From UBA10649 sp964597445 (GTDB lineage: Bacteria > Actinomycetota > Actinomycetes > S36-B12), in assembly GCA_964597445.1 (NCBI GenBank), contig CAZQXO010000001.1, positions 62,001 to 126,000 of the forward strand: DNA of 64,000 nucleotides. Reading direction: 5' to 3'. The position numbers and the translations under genes are program-made. This document shows positions 42,918-52,366 of the stretch, in pieces. The notes below the pieces were generated by a model. It made no database searches. It had not been told where the DNA came from and was given only the letters and a program-made list of their open reading frames with translations. Every line of letters starts with the position of its first letter. Within the stretch, counting starts at the first letter, position 1.

Positions 42918-42923
42918 TAGGCT
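42918..42923 (+). promoter_or_regulatory. -10 element of metH, leaderless type
   Basis: TAGGCT ends 8 bases before the ATG at 42932. No cobalamin riboswitch fits between. Confidence 0.5.
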
Positions 42924-42931
42924 CACGGATC

Positions 42932-45900
42932 ATGGCTGCAACGCTCAATCCGCATTCGCCTCACCCCACGTCCGGACCGGGCTCACTCCGTCACGCCGTG
43001 CGCTCGCGGGTCGTGGTCGCCGACGGGGCGATGGGGACGATGCTCCAGGCGGCCGACCCGTCACTCGAGGACTTTCAGGGCTTCGAGGGATGCAACGAGA
43101 TTCTCAATGTGACGCGACCGGAGTTGGTGGCCAGCGTCCACGACGCGTACTTCGCCGCGGGTGTGGATTGTGTCGAGACGAACACGTTCGGGGCGAATCT
43201 CGCCAATCTCGGTGAGTACGACATCCCCGAGCGCATCTTCGAGCTGGCCGAGGCCGGTGCAGCCGTCGCCCGACGGTCCGCTGATGCGTGGTCGACACCC
43301 GATCATCCACGCTGGGTCCTCGGCTCTGTCGGACCCGGGACGAAGCTCCCCAGCCTGGGCCACGCCCCCTATGCGGTCCTCCGGGATGCGTACCGGGAGC
43401 AGGTGTCGGGACTCATCTCCGGGGGTGCTGATGCCATCCTCATCGAGACATCTCAGGACCTCCTGCAGGCCAAGGCCGCGATCGTCGGTGCCCGTCGCGC
43501 CCTCGACGCAGCGGGCATCGATCTCCCGATCTTCGCCCAGGTGACCGTGGAGACCACCGGCACCATGCTCCTCGGGAGCGAGATCGGCGCGGCCCTCACG
43601 GCACTGGAACCACTCGGCATCGAGATGATCGGACTTAACTGCGCGACCGGCCCAGCCGAGATGAGTGAGCACCTGCGCACCCTCGCTCGATCGGCGACGG
43701 TGGGGATCTCGTGTATGCCGAACGCCGGGCTCCCGGTCCTGACGTCTGACGGGGCGCACTATCCGCTCTCGCCGGCCGAACTTGCCGACGCACACGAGAC
43801 CTTCACACGCGAGTACGGACTCGGACTGGTCGGGGGATGCTGCGGCACGACCCCGGCGCACCTCCAGGCGGTCGTCGAGCGCGTCCGCGCCCATGACGTC
43901 GCACCGCGTGAGGTCGTGCATGAGCCGTCCTCGGCCTCTCTCTACCAATCGGTTCCCTTCCGGCAGGACACGACGTACCTGTCGATCGGAGAGCGCACGA
44001 ACGCCAACGGTTCCAAGGCCTTCCGGGAGGCCATGCTCGAGGGGCGCTGGGAGGACTGCATCGAGATTGCCCGCGAGCAGATCCGCGATGGCGCTCATCT
44101 CCTGGATCTGTGTGTCGACTACGTCGGACGCGATGGTGTCGCCGACATGCGAGAGCTTGCCGGTCGCCTGGCCACGGCATCGACGCTGCCCATCGTCCTC
44201 GACAGCACCGAACCCGCCGTCCTGGAGGCGGGGCTCGAGATGCTGGGGGGCCGCGCGATCGTCAACTCCGTCAACTACGAGGACGGCGATGGACCCGATT
44301 CGCGCATTCGCCGCATCATGCCTCTGGTCATGGAGCACGGAGCTGCCGTCGTGGCGCTCACGATCGACGAGGAGGGCCAGGCGAGGACGGCCGACTGGAA
44401 GGTCCGCGTCGCTGATCGTCTCGTTCAGGATCTCACGGCGAACTGGGGCATGGACGTGGCAGACATCCTCGTCGACACCCTGACGTTCCCGATCGCGACC
44501 GGCCAGGAGGAGACTCGTCGCGACGCGATCGAGACGCTGGAGGCGATTCGCCGCCTCAAGGAGATCCATCCCCGAGTCCAGACGACGCTGGGACTCTCGA
44601 ATGTCTCCTTCGGGCTCAACCCCGCGGCCCGTCAAGTGCTCAACAGCGTGTTCCTGCATGAGGCCATGGCTGCCGGACTCGATTCGGCGATCGTCCATGC
44701 ATCGAAGATCCTCCCCATGGCGAAGATCCCCGAGGAGCAGCGTCAGGTGGCCCTCGACCTCGTCTACGACCGCCGGGAGTTCGACGCCCAAGGCAACGTC
44801 ACCTACGACCCCCTGCAGCGCTTCCTCCAGCTGTTCGAGGGGGTCGAGGCGCGGAGCCTCTCGGCATCCAAGGCGGAGGAGCTTGCCGCGCTTCCCCTCT
44901 TCGAGCGCCTCGAGCGGCGCATCATCGATGGTGAGCGCAACGGCCTCGAGTCCGACCTGACCGAGGCGCTCTCGCAGAAGCCGGCTCTCGACATCGTCAA
45001 CGACACGCTCCTCGCAGGGATGAAGGTCGTGGGGGAGCTCTTCGCCTCGGGCGAGATGCAGCTGCCGTTCGTCCTGCAGAGCGCCGAGGTCATGAAGACG
45101 GCGGTGGCGTATCTCGAGCCGCACATGGAGCGAACGGACGAGGCCGGCAAGGGGACCATGGTCCTCGCCACCGTCAAGGGTGATGTCCATGACATCGGGA
45201 AGAACCTCGTCGACATCATCCTGTCGAACAACGGCTACAACGTGGTGAACATCGGCATCAAGCAGCCGGTCAACTCCATCATCGAGGCGGCTGAGCAGCA
45301 CGAAGCAGACGTGATCGGTATGAGCGGCCTGCTCGTCAAGAGCACCGTCATCATGAAGGAGAACCTGGAGGAGATGAACTCCCGCGGCATTGCCGAGAGG
45401 TTCCCCGTCATCCTCGGTGGTGCGGCGCTCACACGCTCCTTCGTCGAGGAGGATCTCGCCTCGATGTACAAGGGCGACGTGCGCTACGCCCGCGACGCCT
45501 TCGAGGGACTGCGTCTCATGGACTCCATGATGGCCGTGAAGCGCGGTGATCCCGGGGCAGCACTGCCGGAGCTCCGCACCCGCCGGGTGCGCGCGACCCC
45601 TCGTGCAGAGCGAGACGACGCCGGCGATGTTCCTGCCCGCTCGGACGTGGCGGTCGATGTCGACGTCCCACAGCCCCCGTTCTGGGGCGACCGCGTGGTC
45701 AAGGGCATCGCGTTGGCGGAGTACCTGCCCTACCTGGACGAGCGGGCCCTCTTCCTCGGCCAGTGGGGCCTCAAGCCGGGACGGGGCGACGACGGTGCCT
45801 CCTACGACGAACTCGTCGAGACGGAGGGTCGCCCTCGACTTCGGTCCTGGATCGACCGCATCCAGACCGAGGGCATCATCACGCCCGCCGTTGCCTACGG

Positions 45901-46474
45901 GTACTTCCCCTGCTACTCGGAGGGAGACGACCTTGTCGTCCTGTGGCACGAGGGAGACCGCGAGGGCTCGGAGCGGGCCCGGTTCACCTTCCCTCGGCAG
46001 CGTCGGGATCGGCACCTCTGCCTGGCCGACTTCTACCGGCCGCGCGACTCCGGCGAGATCGACGTCGTGCCCTTCACGATCGTCACCATGGGGCAGTCCG
46101 CCTCGGACGCCACTGCCCGCCTGTTCGAGGCCGACGCCTACCGCGACTACCTCGAACTCCATGGCCTGTCTGTTCAGCTCACGGAGGCCCTCGCGGAATT
46201 CTGGCATGCCCGGGTTCGCGAGGAACTGGGCCTTGCGGATCGGGACAGTCCCGACATGGAGCACCTGATCGCCAAGCAGGGGTATCAGGGGTCTCGCTAC
46301 TCCTTCGGCTACCCCGCCTGCCCCGACCTTGAGCAGCAGGTGGCACTCATGGATCTTCTGCAGCCCGGACGCATCGGGGTGGAGCTGTCCGAGGAGTTCC
46401 AACTCCATCCCGAGCAGTCGACCAGTGCGATCATCGCCCACCACCCCGAGGCTCGTTACTTCAACGCCACATGA
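42932..46474 (+). CDS. metH: Cobalamin-dependent methionine synthase
   Basis: Transfers a methyl group from methyltetrahydrofolate to homocysteine through cobalamin. Domains in order: homocysteine domain with zinc ligands C237 (NCATGP) and C303-C304 (GGCCGTTP); pterin-binding domain starting SIGERTNANGSKAF; helical cap; B12 domain with the cobalt-ligand His753 in DVHDIGKN; and a SAM-dependent reactivation domain (about 900-1180) ending QPGRIGVELSEEFQLHPEQSTSA. At 1180 residues it is full length. The ATG lies after a leaderless promoter. The downstream HAD gene overlaps by ATGA. Confidence 0.97.
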   Translation: MAATLNPHSPHPTSGPGSLRHAVRSRVVVADGAMGTMLQAADPSLEDFQGFEGCNEILNVTRPELVASVHDAYFAAGVDCVETNTFGANLANLGEYDIPERIFELAEAGAAVARRSADAWSTPDHPRWVLGSVGPGTKLPSLGHAPYAVLRDAYREQVSGLISGGADAILIETSQDLLQAKAAIVGARRALDAAGIDLPIFAQVTVETTGTMLLGSEIGAALTALEPLGIEMIGLNCATGPAEMSEHLRTLARSATVGISCMPNAGLPVLTSDGAHYPLSPAELADAHETFTREYGLGLVGGCCGTTPAHLQAVVERVRAHDVAPREVVHEPSSASLYQSVPFRQDTTYLSIGERTNANGSKAFREAMLEGRWEDCIEIAREQIRDGAHLLDLCVDYVGRDGVADMRELAGRLATASTLPIVLDSTEPAVLEAGLEMLGGRAIVNSVNYEDGDGPDSRIRRIMPLVMEHGAAVVALTIDEEGQARTADWKVRVADRLVQDLTANWGMDVADILVDTLTFPIATGQEETRRDAIETLEAIRRLKEIHPRVQTTLGLSNVSFGLNPAARQVLNSVFLHEAMAAGLDSAIVHASKILPMAKIPEEQRQVALDLVYDRREFDAQGNVTYDPLQRFLQLFEGVEARSLSASKAEELAALPLFERLERRIIDGERNGLESDLTEALSQKPALDIVNDTLLAGMKVVGELFASGEMQLPFVLQSAEVMKTAVAYLEPHMERTDEAGKGTMVLATVKGDVHDIGKNLVDIILSNNGYNVVNIGIKQPVNSIIEAAEQHEADVIGMSGLLVKSTVIMKENLEEMNSRGIAERFPVILGGAALTRSFVEEDLASMYKGDVRYARDAFEGLRLMDSMMAVKRGDPGAALPELRTRRVRATPRAERDDAGDVPARSDVAVDVDVPQPPFWGDRVVKGIALAEYLPYLDERALFLGQWGLKPGRGDDGASYDELVETEGRPRLRSWIDRIQTEGIITPAVAYGYFPCYSEGDDLVVLWHEGDREGSERARFTFPRQRRDRHLCLADFYRPRDSGEIDVVPFTIVTMGQSASDATARLFEADAYRDYLELHGLSVQLTEALAEFWHARVREELGLADRDSPDMEHLIAKQGYQGSRYSFGYPACPDLEQQVALMDLLQPGRIGVELSEEFQLHPEQSTSAIIAHHPEARYFNAT

Positions 46475-47175
46475 TCGACAAGCGCGGGCCGGAGGGTCAC
46501 CTGCCGGCTGCGGTCCTCTTCGACATGGACGGAACCCTCGTCGACACCGAGGGGCACTGGGTGGACGCGGAGCGAGAGATCATGCGCTCGCTCGGTGGGG
46601 AGTGGACGACGGAGGACCAGGTCCATTGTCTGGGGGGACCACTGGAGCGGGTGACCGCGCACATGAGGGCTCGATCCGGAGCCGCTCTGACGACCGAGGC
46701 CATCGGCGGGATGCTTCTCGATGCCATGGCAGAACGGCTCCACGAGCATGATCTGGTCTGGCGCCCGGGCGCCCGTGACCTTCTGGCGCAGTGCCACGAT
46801 CTGGGGATTCCCACCGCGCTCGTCTCCGCCTCGTGGTCGAGGCTGATCAGCGCCGTCCGCACGCGCATGAGCGCCGATCTCGGACGGGATCCCTTCACTC
46901 TCGTCGTCTCGGGCGATGCCGTCACCCGCAGCAAGCCACACCCCGAGCCCTACCTGCTGGCGGCCTCCACCCTCGGCCATAGGCCGCACCAGTGCCTCGC
47001 CCTCGAGGACTCGCCCACGGGAGTCACCTCCGCGCGCGACGCCGGGTGCACCGTCGTGGGTGTGCCGCACCTGGCCGACCTGTCCCATCTCGGGACCGCA
47101 CTCATCGACTCACTGGAGGACTGGTCAGTGGCGACCCTCTGGGCCTTCGCGACCGCGCCCTCTGCGGGTAGGTAG
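46471..47175 (+). CDS. HAD-superfamily phosphatase (beta-PGM-like)
   Basis: A 234-residue haloacid-dehalogenase-type hydrolase. The nucleophile motif is FDMDGTLVDTE, the SAS/Ser loop is VSASWSRLI, the Lys is in SKPHPEPYL, and the acidic motif is LEDSPTGVTSARDAG. An alpha-helical cap after motif 1 places it with beta-phosphoglucomutase-like phosphatases. The ATG overlaps the metH stop, as often seen in actinobacteria. The substrate is not predictable. Confidence 0.92.
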   Translation: MIDKRGPEGHLPAAVLFDMDGTLVDTEGHWVDAEREIMRSLGGEWTTEDQVHCLGGPLERVTAHMRARSGAALTTEAIGGMLLDAMAERLHEHDLVWRPGARDLLAQCHDLGIPTALVSASWSRLISAVRTRMSADLGRDPFTLVVSGDAVTRSKPHPEPYLLAASTLGHRPHQCLALEDSPTGVTSARDAGCTVVGVPHLADLSHLGTALIDSLEDWSVATLWAFATAPSAGR

Positions 47176-47205
47176 CGTTCGCCGCAGCCGAGTGAGGAGC
47201 ACACG

Positions 47206-48114
47206 TTGTCGATAGCCGCCAGCAGGCGCCGCGGACCTTTCGCGCCAGGAGATCTGGTGCAGTTGACCGACCCTCGAGGCAAGATGCACACGATCACCCT
47301 CGAGCCCGGCTCGGCCTATCACACGCATCGAGGATCCCTGCCGCACGATGAGATCCTCGGCCGACCCGAGGGCATCGTGGTCACGTCGAGCAACGGCACC
47401 GCTTTCCTCGCCTTGCGGCCCATCCTCGATGACTTCGTCCTGTCCATGCCGCGTGGGGCGCAGGTCATCTATCCGAAGGATGCGGCACGCATCATCGGCC
47501 TCGCCAACCTCGGCGCCGGTGCCTGGGTGGCCGAGGCTGGAGTCGGCTCGGGTGCGCTGACCTGCTCCCTGCTGCGGGCTGTCGGCGATGACGGATGCGT
47601 CATCAGCTACGAGAGGCGTCCGGAGTTCGCCGAGGTCGCCGAGCGCAATGTCGAGCGATGGTTCGGGCTGCGCCCGGAGAACTGGCAGCTTCGTCTGGGT
47701 GACATGGCCGTCGATCTCACCGAGCGGGACCTGGACGCCATCGTCCTCGACATGCTCGCCCCGTGGGAGTGCCTGGAGAGCGTCGCCGCTGCGCTGGCTC
47801 CCGGAGGAGTGCTGGTCGCCTATGTCGCGACCACGACGCAGCTGTCCCGCCTCGTCGAGAGCATGCGGGTCACGGGCCACTGGACGGAGCCGCGGGCCGA
47901 GGAGACGCTTCTGCGCACATGGCACCTCGAGGGCCTCGCGGTACGCCCGGACCACCGCATGAACGGCCACACTGCCTTCCTCGTCACAGCCAGGAGGCTT
48001 GCACCCGGCACCGTCCTGCCACCCCGTAGGCGCCGGCCGGCGCCCGGGGCCTACGGAGCCGACTACACCGGCCCGGGAGCCGAGGCGGAGGCCCCGACGC
48101 GTCAGGACGGGTAG
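47206..48114 (+). CDS. trmI: tRNA (adenine-58-N1)-methyltransferase
   Basis: Methylates A58 of tRNAs. The N-terminal domain (FAPGDLVQLTDPRGKMHTITLEPG) precedes a SAM-binding Rossmann domain with AEAGVGSGALTCSLLRAVG and a YVAT-type strand; the TrmI tail carries SRLVESMRVTG and a C-terminal basic extension. The TTG at 47206 was chosen because GAGGAG lies about 6 bases before it and no ATG occurs near. At 302 residues it fits bacterial TrmI. It is conserved upstream of the proteasome ATPase gene. Confidence 0.94.
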   Translation: MSIAASRRRGPFAPGDLVQLTDPRGKMHTITLEPGSAYHTHRGSLPHDEILGRPEGIVVTSSNGTAFLALRPILDDFVLSMPRGAQVIYPKDAARIIGLANLGAGAWVAEAGVGSGALTCSLLRAVGDDGCVISYERRPEFAEVAERNVERWFGLRPENWQLRLGDMAVDLTERDLDAIVLDMLAPWECLESVAAALAPGGVLVAYVATTTQLSRLVESMRVTGHWTEPRAEETLLRTWHLEGLAVRPDHRMNGHTAFLVTARRLAPGTVLPPRRRRPAPGAYGADYTGPGAEAEAPTRQDG

Positions 48115-48131
48115 CTTCGGCGTTGCCGGGT

Positions 48132-48137
48132 TACAGT
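48132..48137 (+). promoter_or_regulatory. Putative mpa -10 element
   Basis: TACAGT, about 29 bases upstream of the mpa ATG, leaving room for the CGGGAG ribosome site. Confidence 0.4.
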
Positions 48138-48166
48138 GAGGAGTCCATCGACGAGCGGGAGTTGCC

Positions 48167-49828
48167 ATGACCGAGGCACCGGGTTGGCCCGCTCGCGTGC
48201 ACGCCCTGGAGACGGCCCTCACCGAGGTCCGGGGCGAGCTGGCGGCTCAGAAGGACCACAACGCCCGCCTGATCAGGACCCTCCGCGACGCGCGGGATCA
48301 GATCGTGACGCTGAAGGAGCAGGTCGACCGGCTGGGCGACCCGCCGCAGACCTTCGGCACGCTCATCTCCCTCGATGAGGACGGCCACGCGACCATCACC
48401 AGCTCGGGACGCAAGCTCCGTGTGGCCGTGAGCCCGGCGGTCGATCGCTCCGTCCTCTCCCCGGGCCGGGAACTCGTGCTCAATGAGTCCCTGACGGTGG
48501 TCGACGCCCTCGCCTTCGAGAACGTTGGGGAGCTCGTCGTCTTCAAGGAGCTGCTGGAAGGCGGCGACCGAGGACTTGTCGTGGGGCACACGGACGAGGA
48601 GCGCGTCGTCCGCATCGCCGAGCCGCTGCGGGCCCTGCGACTTCGGGCCGGTGACTCGCTCCTGTGCGATATGCGGACGGGGGTCGCGTACGAGCGCATT
48701 CCCAAGTCCGAGGTCGAGGAACTGGTCCTCGAGGAGGTCCCGGACATTCGCTACGAGGACATCGGCGGACTCCGCGACCAGATCGAGGCGATCCGCGACG
48801 CGGTGGAACTGCCGTTCCTGCACCCGGATCTCTATGCCGAGCACCAGCTCAAGCCGCCCAAGGGCATCCTCCTCTACGGGCCGCCCGGGTGCGGCAAGAC
48901 GCTGATCGCCAAGGCTGTGGCGAACTCCCTGGCCAAGAAGGTCGCCGAACGGACAGGCGTGTCGGAGTCGAAGTCGTACTTCCTCAACATCAAGGGTCCG
49001 GAGCTCCTGAACAAGTACGTCGGAGAGACCGAGCGCCACATCCGCCTCGTCTTCCAGCGTGCCCGGGAGAAGGCTTCCGAGGGGCTCCCCGTGATCGTGT
49101 TCTTCGATGAGATGGACTCCCTCTTCCGCACCCGGGGAACCGGCGTGTCCAGTGATGTCGAGAACACCATCGTTCCGCAACTCCTCAGCGAGATCGACGG
49201 TGTCGAGAGACTCGAGAATGTCATCGTCATCGGCGCCTCCAATCGTGAGGACATGATCGATCCGGCCATCCTGCGTCCCGGAAGACTGGACGTGAAGATC
49301 AAGATCGAGCGTCCCGATGCTGAGTCGGCGCACGACATCTTCGGCAAGTACCTCGTGGCCGACCTCCCGATCCACGCCGATGATCTTCGGGAGCATGGCG
49401 GCGACGCTCAGGCCGCGTGCGCGGCCATGATCGAGCGGGCCGTGGCTGGCATGTATGCCGAGTCTGACGAGAACATGTTCCTCGAGGTGACCTACGCGAA
49501 CGGCGACAAGGAGGTCCTGTACTTCAAGGACTTCAACTCCGGCGCCATGATCGAGAACATCGTGGCTCGGGCCAAGAAGAGCGCGATCAAGGAGTACCTC
49601 GACACAGGTGAGAAGGGCATCCGCGTCCAGCACCTCCTCGCTGCCTGCCTCGATGAGTTCCGTGAGAACGAGGATCTCCCGAACACCACCAATCCCGACG
49701 ACTGGGCACGCATCTCGGGCAAGAAGGGTGAGCGGATCGTCTTCATCCGTACCCTCATCCAGGGCAAGAAGGGTTCCGAGCCTGGCCGGTCCATCGAGAA
49801 CGTCGCAAACACGGGGCAGTACCTGTAG
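48167..49828 (+). CDS. mpa: Proteasome-associated AAA ATPase (Mpa/ARC)
   Basis: Hexameric unfoldase that binds Pup-tagged proteins and feeds them into the 20S core. The N-terminal coiled coil (about residues 10-50) captures Pup. OB domains follow, then the AAA module with Walker A GPPGCGKT at 238-245, Walker B FFDEMD near 312-317, and sensor/arginine-finger segments (GASNREDMIDPAILRPGRLD). The C terminus is GQYL, with the penultimate Tyr of the proteasome-docking tail. At 553 residues it is slightly shorter than Mycobacterium Mpa. It is separated from dop by zero bases. Confidence 0.97.
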   Translation: MTEAPGWPARVHALETALTEVRGELAAQKDHNARLIRTLRDARDQIVTLKEQVDRLGDPPQTFGTLISLDEDGHATITSSGRKLRVAVSPAVDRSVLSPGRELVLNESLTVVDALAFENVGELVVFKELLEGGDRGLVVGHTDEERVVRIAEPLRALRLRAGDSLLCDMRTGVAYERIPKSEVEELVLEEVPDIRYEDIGGLRDQIEAIRDAVELPFLHPDLYAEHQLKPPKGILLYGPPGCGKTLIAKAVANSLAKKVAERTGVSESKSYFLNIKGPELLNKYVGETERHIRLVFQRAREKASEGLPVIVFFDEMDSLFRTRGTGVSSDVENTIVPQLLSEIDGVERLENVIVIGASNREDMIDPAILRPGRLDVKIKIERPDAESAHDIFGKYLVADLPIHADDLREHGGDAQAACAAMIERAVAGMYAESDENMFLEVTYANGDKEVLYFKDFNSGAMIENIVARAKKSAIKEYLDTGEKGIRVQHLLAACLDEFRENEDLPNTTNPDDWARISGKKGERIVFIRTLIQGKKGSEPGRSIENVANTGQYL

Positions 49829-51337
49829 ATGTCCGTCCATCGCGTGATGGGCATCGAGACCGAGTACGGCATCTCGGTCCTCGGTCATCCCACCATCAAT
49901 CCCACTGCATCCAGCTCACGGATCGTGAACGCCTATGGGCGGTACGCGCTTCCTCGTGCCCGTCGAGGTGGGGGATGGGACTACGCGCTCGAAAGTCCCC
50001 TCCGGGACGCGCGCGGCTTCGACATGAGCCGGGCCGATGCCGATCCGTCCCAGTTGACGGACGATCCTGCGATGGCGAACGTCGTCCTCACGAACGGCGC
50101 GCGACTGTATGTGGATCACGCACACCCTGAGCTCTCCACCCCAGAGGTGACGAATCCGCACGATGCCGTCCTCTGGGATCGCGCAGGCGTGGCCATCATG
50201 CAGCAGGCCATGGCCTTGACCGCCGAGGAGCCGGACGCCCAGCCGGTCGTCCTCTACAAGAACAACACGGACAACAAGGGTGCTTCATACGGCTGCCACG
50301 AGAACTACCTCATGGCTCGGCAGACACCCTTCGCCGAGATCGTGCGTGTGATGACGCCGTTCTTCATCACACGGCAGGTGTACACCGGTGCCGGACGACT
50401 CGGCATCGGTCAGGACGGCAGGACCCTCGCCTACCAGATCAGCCAGCGCGCAGACTTCTTCGAGGTCGAGGTGGGCCTCGAGACCACGCTCAAACGCCCG
50501 ATCATCAACACCCGTGACGAACCGCACGCCGACCCCGAGATGTACCGCCGCCTGCACGTCATCGTCGGTGATGCCAACATGAGCGACATCGCCACATTCC
50601 TCAAGATGGGCACGACCGCGATCGTGCTCTCCCTCCTGGAGTCCGGTGCCCTCGCGGACATGGATCTCTGGCCCCAGAATCCCGTTCGTGAGATGCACCT
50701 GGTCTCGCACGACACCTCACTCCAGCATCGCGTCACTCTGGCAAGCGGGCGCCGCCTGACAGCCCTGGAGATGCAGATGGAGCTCCTCGAACGCGCGTAC
50801 CAGCACTGCCCGCCGGACGATCCCGCGACTGAGGCGGTGCTCGACGAGTGGGCCCAGGTTCTCGAGGATCTCCAGACGGATCCCCAGCGGGCCGCCGATC
50901 GTGTCGACTGGGTGGCCAAGCAGTCCTTGATGGATGGCTTTCGTCGGCGCGAGGGCCTCGACTGGTCCTCGCCGCGCCTCCAGCTGATCGACCTGCAGTA
51001 CTCGGATCTGCGCCCGGGCCGCGGCCTGGCAGCGAAGCTGGAGGAGCGAGGTCGCATGCGCCGCCTCGTCAGCGAGGATGAGATCCAGCATGCGGTGGTC
51101 CACGCTCCGCGCGACACGCGAGCCTACTTCCGGGGCGAGTGCATTCGCCGATTCCCGGAGTCCATCGCAGCCGCCTCATGGGACTCGGTCGTCTTCGACA
51201 TCCCTGGGCGGGAGTCGCTGCTTCGGGTGCCGCTGCTCGATCCATGTCGGGGTACGCATGGGCACGTCCACGCCCTGCTGGAGTCATCACCGGACGCCGA
51301 GAGTCTGATCAGGTCCCTCGCGGCGGAAGCAGGGTAG
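49829..51337 (+). CDS. dop: Depupylase / Pup deamidase Dop
   Basis: Deamidates the C-terminal Gln of Pup to Glu and removes Pup from substrates. It has the glutamine-synthetase-like fold shared with PafA: GIETEYGISVLG, GARLYVDHAHPELSTPE, NNTDNKGASYGCHENYLM and the INTRDEPHADPEMYRRLHVIVGDANM block. The Dop-specific flexible loop after GGWDYALESPLRD is present. At 502 residues it is the family length. Its ATG immediately follows the mpa stop. The final TAG doubles as the first bases of the pup -10 hexamer. Confidence 0.97.
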   Translation: MSVHRVMGIETEYGISVLGHPTINPTASSSRIVNAYGRYALPRARRGGGWDYALESPLRDARGFDMSRADADPSQLTDDPAMANVVLTNGARLYVDHAHPELSTPEVTNPHDAVLWDRAGVAIMQQAMALTAEEPDAQPVVLYKNNTDNKGASYGCHENYLMARQTPFAEIVRVMTPFFITRQVYTGAGRLGIGQDGRTLAYQISQRADFFEVEVGLETTLKRPIINTRDEPHADPEMYRRLHVIVGDANMSDIATFLKMGTTAIVLSLLESGALADMDLWPQNPVREMHLVSHDTSLQHRVTLASGRRLTALEMQMELLERAYQHCPPDDPATEAVLDEWAQVLEDLQTDPQRAADRVDWVAKQSLMDGFRRREGLDWSSPRLQLIDLQYSDLRPGRGLAAKLEERGRMRRLVSEDEIQHAVVHAPRDTRAYFRGECIRRFPESIAAASWDSVVFDIPGRESLLRVPLLDPCRGTHGHVHALLESSPDAESLIRSLAAEAG

Positions 51338-51340
51338 CCT
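51335..51340 (+). promoter_or_regulatory. Internal -10 element of pup, leaderless type
   Basis: TAGCCT overlaps the dop stop codon and ends 6 bases before the pup ATG. Confidence 0.45.
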
Positions 51341-51346
51341 TCAGTC

Positions 51347-51547
51347 ATGTCCCAACGTGAGACCGCAGACCACCGCCGCGGACGCTCGACCGACGATGCT
51401 GCCGAGGTGGACGTCGACGTGGTCGCATCCGCGCAGGACTCCTCACTGGACGCGGATGTCGATGCCATTCTCGACGAGATCGATGACGTGCTCGAGGTGA
51501 ATGCCGAGGACTTCGTGAAGTCCTTCGTCCAGAAGGGCGGACAGTGA
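51347..51547 (+). CDS. pup: Prokaryotic ubiquitin-like protein Pup
   Basis: A 66-residue, intrinsically disordered protein tag. It ends in the diagnostic GGQ, so Dop must deamidate the Gln before PafA ligation. The second half (SSLDADVDAILDEIDDVLEVNAEDFVKSFVQ) is the helix-forming segment that binds Mpa, and the N-terminal half is polar. The stop overlaps prcB (GTGA). It may be transcribed from its own leaderless promoter. Confidence 0.98.
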   Translation: MSQRETADHRRGRSTDDAAEVDVDVVASAQDSSLDADVDAILDEIDDVLEVNAEDFVKSFVQKGGQ

Positions 51548-52365
51548 TCCCCACGCCGAGCCTGCCCTCTGCTTTCGGCCTCACCGGTACGGCCTCGTTC
51601 GTCGACTTCCTCCAAGCCCTGCACCCGGATCGAATCCCGGACGTCGCGTCTGCGCAACACGCCGGTGTGCCGCATGGCACCACGATCGTCGCCCTGCGCA
51701 CGCGGGAGGGCGTGGTGATGGCCGGCGACCGGCGAGCGACTATGGGCAACCTGATCGCCCAGCACGACATCGAGAAGGTCTTCGCTGCGGATGACCTCAG
51801 TCTTGTCGGTATCGCCGGGACAGCGGGTCTTGCGGTGGAGCTGGTGCGGCTCTACCAGGTGGAGTTGGAGCACTACGAGAAGATCGAGGGTGTCCCACTG
51901 TCCCTCGATGGCAAGGCGAACCGTCTCGCGAGCATGCTCCGAGGGCAGCTCGGTCTCGCCATGCAGGGCCTCGTCGTGGTGCCGCTCCTCGCAGGTGTCG
52001 ACGCGGCGAGCTCGCGGGGCCGGATCTTCTCGTATGACGTCACCGGCGGTCGCTATGAGGAGCACGACTTCCATGCGGTGGGATCGGGTTCCACATTCGC
52101 CCGTGGCTCCCTCAAGAAGCTCTACCGCAAGGACGCCGATACGCAGGCAGGAGTGCGCGCCGCCCTGGAGGCGCTCTACGACGCTGCCGACGATGACAGC
52201 GCCACGGGAGGACCGGACGTCTTCCGCGGCATCTTCCCGGTCGTAGGCATCGTCACGGTGGAGGGTTCGCGCATCCTGTCGCGCGAGGAGATCGGCCCCC
52301 TGGTAGACGACATGCTGCGGGAGCGGAGCATGGATCCCGATGGTGGCCGACAGGCGGGGGAGTGA
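51544..52365 (+). CDS. prcB: 20S proteasome beta subunit
   Basis: Proteolytic ring subunit. A propeptide of about 45 residues precedes the processing site HG-TTIVALRTREGVVMAGDRRAT, exposing Thr46 as nucleophile; the DRRAT segment carries the catalytic-site Asp. SLVGIAGTAGLAVELVRLYQ and the GSGSTFARGSLKKLY stretch complete the Ntn-hydrolase fold. At 273 residues it has the actinobacterial length. The GTG overlaps the pup stop. Confidence 0.97.
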   Translation: MIPTPSLPSAFGLTGTASFVDFLQALHPDRIPDVASAQHAGVPHGTTIVALRTREGVVMAGDRRATMGNLIAQHDIEKVFAADDLSLVGIAGTAGLAVELVRLYQVELEHYEKIEGVPLSLDGKANRLASMLRGQLGLAMQGLVVVPLLAGVDAASSRGRIFSYDVTGGRYEEHDFHAVGSGSTFARGSLKKLYRKDADTQAGVRAALEALYDAADDDSATGGPDVFRGIFPVVGIVTVEGSRILSREEIGPLVDDMLRERSMDPDGGRQAGE

Positions 52366-52366
52366 C

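Noticed and set aside
42831..42931. Possible cobalamin riboswitch before metH
   Set aside because: The 101-base spacer is too short for the element, lacks a B12-box-like sequence, and contains a leaderless promoter 8 bases before the ATG.
43061..46444. An 1127-codon open frame antisense to metH
   Set aside because: Long antisense frames arise in GC-rich codon-biased genes. The product has low-complexity R/H/D/G composition and no domain, while metH on the other strand has every expected motif.
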